This document shows positions 1-5,076 of a stretch of DNA of 5,138 bases, in pieces; the first letter of the stretch is position 1, and each line of letters begins with the position of its first letter. Origin of the DNA: Campylobacterales bacterium (GTDB taxonomy: Bacteria; Campylobacterota; Campylobacteria; Campylobacterales; Sulfurovaceae); the NCBI GenBank assembly GCA_014763905.1, contig JACXUN010000121.1, positions 1-5,138 on the forward strand, in the 5' to 3' direction. Made by a program: the position numbers and the translations under genes. A model generated the notes under the pieces. That model saw only the letters and a program-made list of their open reading frames with translations, searched no databases and was not told where the DNA came from.

Positions 1-76
1 TGAATTAGCTACGGCTAGTCCTACGAATTTTGATTTTTCAAATCTTACCTATTTTTAGGCTTCTGTGACTATGATA

Positions 77-95
77 TCCCGTCGAACTCAGGTTA
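77..95. repeat. 19-bp direct repeat, copy 1
   Basis: The sequence tcccgtcgaactcaggtta occurs here and again, identically and in the same orientation, 121 bp downstream at 198-216. Identity stops at both edges. An exact 19-bp match at this distance is not expected by chance. Next to gene debris, it suggests ends of an insertion element or the remains of a small mobile repeat. The assignment to a mobile element is inference; I cannot name the family. Confidence 0.85.
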
Positions 96-96
96 G

Positions 97-120
97 TAGG
101 GTGCATTTTCATGCACCTTA
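97..120. other. Short perfect-stem hairpin
   Basis: Bases 100-106 (ggtgcat) pair with 111-117 (atgcacc) around a 4-base loop (tttc). The stem extends by a G-T wobble and two A-T pairs to 97-120. The outer end coincides with the stop codon (118-120 on the minus strand) of a protein-like remnant, so it could be that fragment's old transcription terminator. However, no U-tract follows it in the minus direction, so it may instead be a sub-terminal structure of a mobile element. Confidence 0.5.
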
Positions 121-198
121 GTTCTCATTATGGGTTCGTCGGTGGTAGCGTTCTACGACTTCTGGGTCGTGATGGAGATTGATTACGGCATCTTTTTT
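118..198 (-). pseudogene. C-terminal fragment of an unidentified protein
   Basis: On the minus strand a frame is open from 213 down to a TAA at 120-118. It ends in a protein-like stretch rich in charged residues and His (KKDAVINLHHDPEVVERYHR, then RTHNEN). There is no start codon, and an in-frame TAA lies at 216-214 inside the repeat copy at 198-216. If the stretch was ever coding, it is therefore only the tail of a gene whose body has been lost. I do not recognise the family. The fragment is flanked on both sides by the 19-bp repeat, which fits a gene end trapped between two element ends. It is short enough that chance cannot be excluded. Confidence 0.3.
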
Positions 199-216
199 CC
201 CGTCGAACTCAGGTTA
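198..216. repeat. 19-bp direct repeat, copy 2
   Basis: Second exact copy of the repeat at 77-95. It lies at the junction between a minus-strand protein-like fragment (to its left) and a plus-strand protein-like fragment (to its right). That is where a breakpoint of an insertion or deletion would be expected. Confidence 0.85.
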
Positions 217-235
217 TTATTTATCTATTTTAATA

Positions 236-358
236 TTTTTGGGTTTTGAAAAACGTGTTAAAGCGGATGCTTATGCTTTAATGCGTTTATCTGTTTTAAA
301 ATCTCTTGCTTTTAGACGACAAGGTTCCAAAAACACTCTACCAATTGACACAAAATAG
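236..358 (+). pseudogene. C-terminal remnant, possibly of a transposase
   Basis: A plus-strand frame runs to a TAG at 356-358 and encodes FLGFEKRVKADAYALMRLSV followed by LKSLAFRRQGSKNTLPIDTK. The pattern of basic residues and hydrophobic helix resembles the extreme C-terminus of IS transposases, but I cannot assign a family. There is no start codon before it: the frame reads back through the 19-bp repeat at 198-216 to a TGA at 170-172. It is therefore a truncated tail rather than a small gene. The repeat just upstream supports a mobile-element origin. The two nearby remnants are on opposite strands, so a single simple insertion does not explain the region. Confidence 0.4.
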
Positions 359-367
359 CGTTATAAT
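345..367 (+). promoter_or_regulatory. Probable promoter of the phasin-like/aarF unit
   Basis: A perfect TATAAT lies at 362-367, 25 bp before the start codon at 392. It would give a leader of roughly 18 bases, enough for the ribosome binding site at 381-385. A perfect TTGACA lies at 345-350, but the gap between the hexamers is only 11 bp, far from the usual 17, so the two are unlikely to act as a pair. Promoters of Campylobacterota typically depend on the -10 box and upstream T-rich periodicity rather than a -35 box, so the -10 alone is the credible part. Confidence 0.5.
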
Positions 368-391
368 AAAAAAATAAAAAAAGGATACACC

Positions 392-664
392 ATGCTAAAA
401 GATATATTGTATACCGGAATCGGTGCTGCTGCTCTACTCAAAGAAAAAGTCGAAGAAGAGATCAAAAAACTCGAAGAGAACGGCAAAATCAAAACCGATG
501 ATGCCAAAAGCTTCCTAGAATCCATCGAAAAAAAAGGCAAAGAGGAAGAAGATAAAGTCAAAGAGAAGATCAAAGAGGCTCTTCGAGAGGTGATGGATGA
601 ACTCGGCATCGCGACCAAAGGCGATATCGAAAAACTCAAAGAGGATTTGGCATCAAAAGCTTAA
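392..664 (+). CDS. Phasin-like small coiled-coil protein
   Basis: A 90-residue, highly charged protein. Residues 1-16 (MLKDILYTGIGAAALL) form a hydrophobic or amphipathic N-terminal segment. About residues 17-70 are Lys/Glu-rich helix with coiled-coil character, broken near NGKI (30-33) and KKGK (47-50). The C-terminal part (71-90) reads LGIATKGDIEKLKEDLASKA. This layout matches the small proteins usually annotated as phasin family or polyhydroxyalkanoate synthesis regulator (PhaF-like). In many bacteria without PHA granules these have no proven role. The ATG at 392 is well supported by AAGGA at 381-385 with 6-base spacing. The gene directly precedes and probably overlaps the reading frame of an ABC1/UbiB kinase, so a role as its partner or in membrane-lipid handling is plausible, but this is inference. 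The family call is moderately sure; a granule function is not supported by anything in the window. Confidence 0.85.
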   Translation: MLKDILYTGIGAAALLKEKVEEEIKKLEENGKIKTDDAKSFLESIEKKGKEEEDKVKEKIKEALREVMDELGIATKGDIEKLKEDLASKA

Positions 665-747
665 GCTATTATCACCCCAGACGGGTCTATGCCGTCTTTG
701 CTTTTTTACTGTCACTCTATCTGATAATCAAACGCAAAGAGAGTTTT

Positions 748-2202
748 TTGGGCATTAAAGCCCTCACGCCTAAAGCTCTCAAACAGAGTGTCATTACCTT
801 GGGAGCGAGTTTTATTAAATTGGCTCAGGTGTTGGCAACCCGTTCGGACTTTTTCCCAGAAGCGTATCTAATAGAACTCAAAGAGCTGCACGATCAGCTC
901 CCGATGATGGAAGAGAAAGCGTTTCAGAAGGTCTATCGTGAGTCGTTTGATGATACAAATCCTTTTAAACAGTTTGAACACAAAGCCATTGCCTCAGCTT
1001 CTATCGGTCAGGTACACGTTGCGTATCTGTATGACGGAACCAAAGTTGCGGTGAAACTACGTCGTGACGGAATTGAACAGCAGGTGAGGGCGGATATACG
1101 CATTATCACTTTTTTTAATCGGCTCTTTCAACCACTCTTTAGCACCTATACCAAAAATTCGATCGATGCCGTGATTAGTGAGTTTGCCAAAATGATACTC
1201 CAAGAGGTGTCGTTTCGTAATGAGTTGCAGAACCTCCAAGAGTTCTCAACGGTTTATGCTGAAAGCGGCGTACGATTTCCGATTCCCTATTCCGAATACT
1301 CTAATGAGAGTGCGTTGGTTATGAGCTTCGAGGAGGGGTTTCGCTTCGATGATAAAGAGAGCATTTTTAAGCATAACATCGACTTCAAACTGATGATCAA
1401 AAAGCTGGTCAACTTCTATACCGATCAGATGTTGGTCAAAGGCTATTTCCATGCCGACCCGCATCCTGGCAATCTGCTTGTCTCCAAAACAGGGGAACTG
1501 ATTTTACTAGATTTTGGCATGGTCAAACGGGTACCGAATCATACCAGAGTCGCGATTATCGAACTGATCAAAGCCGCGAATGAACAGGACTATGAACTCT
1601 ATATCTCTGCCAATAAACGGCTAGGAACCATCGCCTATGAAGCTCCCACGGCAGAACTGGCGGAGTTTACCGCCAAGATGTTTGCTATCTTTTCCAATGA
1701 CAACCTCAGCAGTGAATCGATGCAACAACTCACCTTTGAGGTGCTAGAGACCACCAAATATCTCCCGTTCAAACTCCCCAGCGATGCCATTTACATCCTG
1801 CGTGTCAGTGCCATTATCGAGGGCTTGGGAACGACCTATATCGAGAATTTCAATGGGGTCAAAGACATTTTACCGATTCTGCAATCCAATATCCCTAAAG
1901 CCCTCGGAGCCAAAGAGAGCATGTTCGAACAGCTCATCGAACTGGTCAAAGACACCCCGTTCGTGCTGCAAGATTTTAAACATGCGGTGCAGAAGATCGC
2001 TCAGTCTGATGTTTCAATCGTCTTGTCGAATGATCAGTTGCATTGGATTGGGAAGGAGATTCGGGGGTATATTCGTCCAATATTGCTTGGCGTGGTATTG
2101 ATGGCGAGTGGTTTTTTTGTTTTGCTTTATGATGAGGGGTTGAAAGGAATGGCTTTGGTTTTGTTTGTTGGTGGGGTTGTGCGGGTTTTTTATAGAGGAT
2201 AA
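748..2202 (+). CDS. ABC1/UbiB (AarF) family atypical protein kinase-like protein
   Basis: Membrane-anchored atypical kinase/ATPase of the UbiB/COQ8 family, linked in other bacteria to ubiquinone synthesis or lipid homeostasis. Numbered from the TTG at 748 (484 residues). The family's N-terminal KxGQ signature appears as FIKLAQ (K24-Q27, Ala for Gly). The Ala-rich nucleotide loop is AIASASIGQVH (80-90), the VAVK lysine is K103, the catalytic loop is HADPHPGN (235-242), and the metal-binding DFG is 255-257. Two hydrophobic helices at about 445-461 and 467-481 form the C-terminal anchor. The true N-terminus is uncertain. The frame upstream is open back to a TGA at 598-600, and 664-747 encodes convincing protein (SYYHPRRVYAVFAFLLSLYL followed by IIKRKESF), but no ATG, GTG or TTG exists there. 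The TTG at 748 is preceded by AAAGAGAG at 736-743, a passable ribosome site. Campylobacterota mostly use menaquinone, so the gene is not named ubiB. It is probably co-transcribed with the small gene before it. Confidence 0.93.
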   Translation: MGIKALTPKALKQSVITLGASFIKLAQVLATRSDFFPEAYLIELKELHDQLPMMEEKAFQKVYRESFDDTNPFKQFEHKAIASASIGQVHVAYLYDGTKVAVKLRRDGIEQQVRADIRIITFFNRLFQPLFSTYTKNSIDAVISEFAKMILQEVSFRNELQNLQEFSTVYAESGVRFPIPYSEYSNESALVMSFEEGFRFDDKESIFKHNIDFKLMIKKLVNFYTDQMLVKGYFHADPHPGNLLVSKTGELILLDFGMVKRVPNHTRVAIIELIKAANEQDYELYISANKRLGTIAYEAPTAELAEFTAKMFAIFSNDNLSSESMQQLTFEVLETTKYLPFKLPSDAIYILRVSAIIEGLGTTYIENFNGVKDILPILQSNIPKALGAKESMFEQLIELVKDTPFVLQDFKHAVQKIAQSDVSIVLSNDQLHWIGKEIRGYIRPILLGVVLMASGFFVLLYDEGLKGMALVLFVGGVVRVFYRG

Positions 2203-2257
2203 TAAAGATTCTTTTGATTTGTTAATAAACTTTTTCAGTCTATAGAATTTCCATATG

Positions 2258-2301
2258 CATTCCCACAAAAATTGACAAAAATCGTGGGAATGAGGGTTTT
2301 T
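2258..2301. terminator. Probable terminator between convergent genes
   Basis: CATTCCCAC (2258-2266) pairs perfectly with GTGGGAATG (2284-2292), a 9-bp stem around a 17-base loop. On the plus strand it is followed by AGGG and five Ts (2297-2301), which suits termination of the kinase transcript. It lies just past the stop codons of both converging genes, so it may serve both. In the minus direction there is no clear U-tract, and the large loop makes it weaker than a textbook terminator. The rest of the 97-bp gap is AT-rich with no other signal. Confidence 0.6.
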
Positions 2302-2911
2302 ATACCGCTTTTTGATAACCTTCATGATACTGGTCATTGTTGCTATGCTTGAAGGTTTTTTTCATCACTTGGAAAAGTTTCTCGAACATACTCTTAGGAT
2401 TTATGAGATTGTTTATAAAGGTATGGTAATCGGTGTGGTGTTCATCAAGATATCCTTGCAGATAAACCAGTGAAGCTTCTACTCCATGTCGTTTTTCGAT
2501 ATCTATCAATCTACTATAGAGATCACTGATGGCAGCCACTACCTTTTTATTAGCCGGTCTTCGGAAGGCGATATAACTCTCTATATCCCCTTCACGATTA
2601 CGTTGAAACTCAAAATCGGTGGTTACCCAGTAATACTCTCCGGTTTTAGCCAAGTTTTTGACGACAGCTGTAATGTTTAAACCATTTTTGATGTTTTGCC
2701 ACATAAGGAAAAAGATCGCTTTTGGCATATCCGGGTGTCTTAGGATACTGTGGGGTCTGCCCAACACTTCATCCACCTCATATCCGGCTACTTCACAAAA
2801 GTAGTCATTGACGTAGAGTATATTTCCGCTGGTATCGGTTTTACTAACAAGTATCTTTCTGTAGTTTAAGTCGCGTGCTTTGTTTATGGGTAGGGGTCGG
2901 TAAAATCTCAT
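2300..2911 (-). CDS. Stand-alone PAS sensor protein, Aer/CetB type
   Basis: A 203-residue soluble protein with no membrane segment. Residues 15-125 form a PAS domain. Its closest visible likeness is the FAD-binding PAS domain of the E. coli aerotaxis receptor Aer: GYEVDEVLGRPH (43-54), the pocket motif RHPDMPK (58-64), MW (70-71), VVKNLAKTGEYYWV (83-96) and YIAFRRPA (113-120). In Aer the corresponding Arg, His and Asp and the Trp help hold FAD, so a flavin redox sensor is likely. There is no HAMP, methyl-accepting, kinase or GGDEF domain. This is the design of Campylobacter CetB, a PAS-only protein that signals through the separate transducer CetA. Residues 126-203 form a predicted helical tail longer than the bare PAS fold, possibly for partner contact. 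The ATG is supported by AAAAGG (2925-2920) with 8-base spacing. It appears to be transcribed alone; no transducer gene is next to it. Confidence 0.88.
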   Translation of the reverse strand: MRFYRPLPINKARDLNYRKILVSKTDTSGNILYVNDYFCEVAGYEVDEVLGRPHSILRHPDMPKAIFFLMWQNIKNGLNITAVVKNLAKTGEYYWVTTDFEFQRNREGDIESYIAFRRPANKKVVAAISDLYSRLIDIEKRHGVEASLVYLQGYLDEHHTDYHTFINNLINPKSMFEKLFQVMKKTFKHSNNDQYHEGYQKAV

Positions 2912-2952
2912 TGTCTATACCTTTTTAACCTGAATTATGTTTTCTTGGCGAT

Positions 2953-2958
2953 AGTATA
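2953..2958 (-). promoter_or_regulatory. Candidate -10 box of the PAS gene
   Basis: On the minus strand TATACT lies 41 bp upstream of the ATG at 2911, inside the 154-bp gap between the PAS gene and rsfS. No good -35 is seen at the usual spacing; the sequence further upstream is T/A-rich, as is common for promoters of this phylum. The remainder of the gap holds the rsfS terminator and an AT-rich stretch (about 2985-3024). Confidence 0.3.
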
Positions 2959-3020
2959 GGGGAGAATTGGGCAGTAATTATGAAATTTTTCTAAAAAAAT
3001 ATTAATTTTATAAATTAAAG

Positions 3021-3053
3021 AAAAAGTCGTGTCAAATCATATGAGTTGACACG
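3021..3053 (-). terminator. Rho-independent terminator of the nadD-rsfS operon
   Basis: TTGACACG (3046-3053) and CGTGTCAA (3028-3035) form an 8-bp stem, with a partly paired 10-base middle. Read on the minus strand, the stem is followed by AC and then five Ts (3025-3021), the classic intrinsic arrangement. It begins 12 bp after the rsfS stop codon, so it should end the nadD-rsfS transcript before the PAS gene. Confidence 0.8.
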
Positions 3054-3065
3054 GTGGAAGAGTTT

Positions 3066-3407
3066 TTACAGTCCTTCTGCTTTTTTTTGACTGATTTCAC
3101 TCAAAAACTCTTCGAGTGAATATTTTTGTCGATAAGCCGAACTCATGATATGTACCAAGATATCACCCATATCAATTACGACCCAGTCGTCACTCTCATC
3201 GATAAAGAGGAATTGTTCCCCTAACGGTTTGAGTTTATCTTTGAGATGAGTAACCAGTGACATACCGTGTTTTCCTCCCAGTGCATTGGCGAGGATAACC
3301 CGCTTGGCGATATATTCAACATCGTCGAGGTTAAAAACCTCAATCTCTTCGGCTTTTTTGTCGTCTAGTTCATAGACAATGCGTTCAACTCTTTGATCTA
3401 GGTTCAT
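3066..3407 (-). CDS. rsfS: Ribosome silencing factor RsfS
   Basis: A 113-residue cytoplasmic protein of the RsfS/YbeB/Iojap family. The family binds ribosomal protein uL14 and blocks joining of the ribosomal subunits when nutrients are short. The length is typical. Visible hallmarks are the N-terminal helix RVERIVYELDDKKAEEIEVFNL (from residue 6), the core strand block DDWVVIDMGDILVHIMS (73-89), and the following R93, Y97 and SLEEFL (98-102 region), which form the family's C-terminal signature. The start at 3407 is supported by AAAGGA at 3424-3419, which overlaps the TAA stop of nadD (3425-3423). The 15-base gap and shared signal point to translational coupling with nadD, the common neighbour of rsfS in bacteria. 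A strong terminator follows. Confidence 0.97.
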   Translation of the reverse strand: MNLDQRVERIVYELDDKKAEEIEVFNLDDVEYIAKRVILANALGGKHGMSLVTHLKDKLKPLGEQFLFIDESDDWVVIDMGDILVHIMSSAYRQKYSLEEFLSEISQKKAEGL

Positions 3408-3422
3408 TGATATGTTAATCCT

Positions 3423-3983
3423 TTAGTTTTGATTGGTTAATAATTCTATTACATCACTTTGAATCGTGCTATCGATAGGATTGATCTCGGCTCCACTGCG
3501 TATGCGGGTCGAACTGATATCTTCATCGATCTCCAATACTATAAACGCACGCAGTGCCTCCGTCTGAACGGCATACCCTTTGCGTGTGGCAATGACCCAC
3601 GTAATGGTATGGTTGAGCCATTCAAACTCATACCACTTGGTGATATCAGCGAGATTATCTGCTCCAATGATGAGATATCTGACATCGTAATCTTGCTGGA
3701 AATGGCGAACCGTCTTAGCGGTCGGCGTAGCGTTTCCCTGCCGGATTTCATAATCATCGACCATTACATTGGGAAAATTTGAAAAGATTTTTCGAGTCCA
3801 TTGAAGTCGCTGTTCGGGTGTGGCTAATGAGCTTGTTTTAAACGGATTTAAAAAGGCTGGAATTATAATCAGTTTATCAATATCCAACATTAAAGTAGCC
3901 TGCTTCACAATCGCCTGATGCCCAAGATGTGGCGGATCGAAACTCCCCCCAAATATCGCAATGCTTTGAGAGACTTTAATCAA
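3423..3983 (-). CDS. nadD: Nicotinate-nucleotide adenylyltransferase NadD
   Basis: Cytoplasmic enzyme of NAD synthesis that joins nicotinate mononucleotide and ATP to give nicotinate adenine dinucleotide and pyrophosphate. Numbered from the TTG at 3983-3981 (186 residues, usual for the family). The nucleotidyltransferase signature is IFGGSFDPPHLGH (10-22) with the HxGH motif at 19-22. The GADN turn is at 107-110, followed by WYEFEWL, and the second signature ISSTRIR is at 156-162. A longer frame begins with an ATG at 4040, but its 19 extra residues are not family-like and would put the start inside the divergent promoter of gap. The TTG is preceded by GAGG (3994-3991) with 7-base spacing, so I chose it. 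It is first in a two-gene operon with rsfS and diverges from gap. Confidence 0.95.
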   Translation of the reverse strand: MIKVSQSIAIFGGSFDPPHLGHQAIVKQATLMLDIDKLIIIPAFLNPFKTSSLATPEQRLQWTRKIFSNFPNVMVDDYEIRQGNATPTAKTVRHFQQDYDVRYLIIGADNLADITKWYEFEWLNHTITWVIATRKGYAVQTEALRAFIVLEIDEDISSTRIRSGAEINPIDSTIQSDVIELLTNQN

Positions 3984-4061
3984 ATAGTAACCTCGGTTAA
4001 TGTAATATACACTTGTAAAATGATACGATAATTTTATCATATTAAACTAAGGAGTGTATGA
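3984..4061. promoter_or_regulatory. Divergent promoter region between nadD and gap
   Basis: This 78-bp AT-rich gap must hold promoters for both directions. For gap, GATAAT at 4027-4032 is a reasonable -10 box, with the ribosome site AAGGAG at 4049-4054, 7 bases before the ATG. For nadD, TATATT on the minus strand (4009-4004) is a reasonable -10 box, about 20 bp before the TTG. Neither has a good -35 box. The two candidate -10 boxes are only about 18 bp apart and point away from each other, so the two polymerases would compete or be jointly controlled. Confidence 0.5.
4021..4039. promoter_or_regulatory. Imperfect 19-bp palindrome, possible operator
   Basis: TGATACGATAATTTTATCA is symmetric at seven of nine base pairs around position 4030 (TGATA...TATCA arms plus two central pairs). 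It covers the candidate gap -10 box at 4027-4032. Position and symmetry suit a repressor site, and it faintly resembles iron-regulator boxes built from GATAAT units. In DNA this AT-rich the match could be chance. Confidence 0.25.
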
Positions 4062-5057
4062 ATGGCTGTAAAAGTTGCGATCAATGGACTGGGACGTATT
4101 GGACAATGCGTAGCTCGAATTATTGCGGATAGAGATGATATTGAATTGGTAGCGGTCAATGCGACCGGAGATGAAGCGATGATCGAATACGGTTTGAAAT
4201 ATGATTCCGTACATGGTAAACGAGAAGATATCTCTGTCAAAGACGGATTTGTCTCTATCGGCAATGATAAAGCAAAACTGTTTGCAGAGCGTGATCCGGC
4301 GAAAATTGATTTTGCCAGTACCGGAGCGACTATGGTACTAGAGTGTACGGGAGCCTTTTTGACCATGGAGTCGGTACAGCCATATCTTGATAACGGAATC
4401 CAAAAAGTTATTTTCTCTGCTCCGGCAAAAGATGATACACCGACTTTTGTTATCGGTGCGAATGAAAATGATTATGCTGGTGAAGCGATTATCTCCAATG
4501 CTTCATGTACCACAAACGGTTTGGCACCGGTTGCCAAAGTGTTAGATGATGCATTCGGTATCAAAAAAGGTCTCATGACTACCATTCACTCTTATACCAG
4601 TTCTCAGCCAATCTTAGATGCCAAGGGAAGTAAAAAAGATCCAAGAAAAGGACGATCTGGTGCATTAAACTTGGTTCCGACTACAACCGGAGCGGCTAAA
4701 GCGATCTCTAAAGTATTGCCAAATCTTGCCGGAAAATTGAACGGTCAAGCGATTCGTGTCCCGACTCCAGATGTTTCGATCGTGGATTTGACCGTAACGG
4801 TAGAGAAAAATGTTACATTAGATGAGGTCAAAAATGTATTTAAAGCGGCAAGCGAGGGTTCACACAAAGGTATTCTCGGTGTAGATGAAGCGTATCGTGT
4901 ATCTCAAGACTTTGTCGGTGAAGAGCAAAGTACGGTGGTAGCGATGGATACCATTCAAGTGATCGGAGACAATATGATCAAAGTTCTCTCATGGTATGAC
5001 AATGAGTGGGGTTATTCGTGCCGATTGGTTGATATGGCCGTACACATTAGCAAATAA
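4062..5057 (+). CDS. gap: Glyceraldehyde-3-phosphate dehydrogenase, type I
   Basis: A 331-residue cytoplasmic enzyme of glycolysis and gluconeogenesis. It interconverts glyceraldehyde 3-phosphate and 1,3-bisphosphoglycerate using NAD(P). The dinucleotide-binding start is VAINGLGRIGQCVAR (5-18). The active site is SNASCTTNGLAP, with catalytic C149 (145-156), and the base is H176 in TTIHSYTS. The substrate region is RKGRSGALNLVPTTTGAAKA (195-214), then RVPTPDVSIVDLTV (232-245) and the C-terminal signature WYDNEWGYS (311-319). Length is normal. After the second strand the sequence is AVNATGDEAM (31-40), where strictly NAD-dependent forms usually have NDL with an Asp that excludes NADP. The Asp is replaced by Ala, so NADP use is possible (inference). 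AAGGAG at 4049-4054 fixes the ATG at 4062; the ATG at 4058 is out of frame. pgk follows after 19 bases, making an operon. Confidence 0.98.
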   Translation: MAVKVAINGLGRIGQCVARIIADRDDIELVAVNATGDEAMIEYGLKYDSVHGKREDISVKDGFVSIGNDKAKLFAERDPAKIDFASTGATMVLECTGAFLTMESVQPYLDNGIQKVIFSAPAKDDTPTFVIGANENDYAGEAIISNASCTTNGLAPVAKVLDDAFGIKKGLMTTIHSYTSSQPILDAKGSKKDPRKGRSGALNLVPTTTGAAKAISKVLPNLAGKLNGQAIRVPTPDVSIVDLTVTVEKNVTLDEVKNVFKAASEGSHKGILGVDEAYRVSQDFVGEEQSTVVAMDTIQVIGDNMIKVLSWYDNEWGYSCRLVDMAVHISK

Positions 5058-5076
5058 TTAAAAGGGGATATAGGGC

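Noticed and set aside
77..216. CRISPR array
   Set aside because: Only two copies of a 19-bp repeat with a 102-bp intervening sequence containing a gene fragment; too few repeats and the wrong spacing.
361..639. Minus-strand frame antisense to the phasin-like gene
   Set aside because: Its Ser/Phe/Leu-rich product is simply the complement of Lys/Glu codons; the plus-strand gene has a good ribosome site and a coherent protein.
1784..2101. Plus-strand frame of 105 codons inside the kinase gene
   Set aside because: It is a shifted shadow of the kinase coding sequence, with a Ser/Arg-rich composition, no ribosome site and no recognisable domain.
2030..2202. G/T-rich end of the kinase gene as possible foreign DNA
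   Set aside because: The shift fits coding for two Val/Leu/Gly-rich membrane helices, the normal C-terminus of the family. The frame is intact, so no transfer needs to be assumed.
3984..4040. Longer NadD starting at the ATG at 4040
   Set aside because: The extra 19 residues are not family-like, the ATG lies within the divergent promoter of gap, and the TTG at 3983 has a good GAGG site at correct spacing.
4058..4060. ATG four bases before the gap start
   Set aside because: It is out of frame with gap and too close to the AAGGAG site. The ATG at 4062 opens the full conserved protein.
4037..4366. Minus-strand frame of 109 codons antisense to gap
   Set aside because: Ser/Ile-rich antisense shadow of a certain gene with no family likeness.
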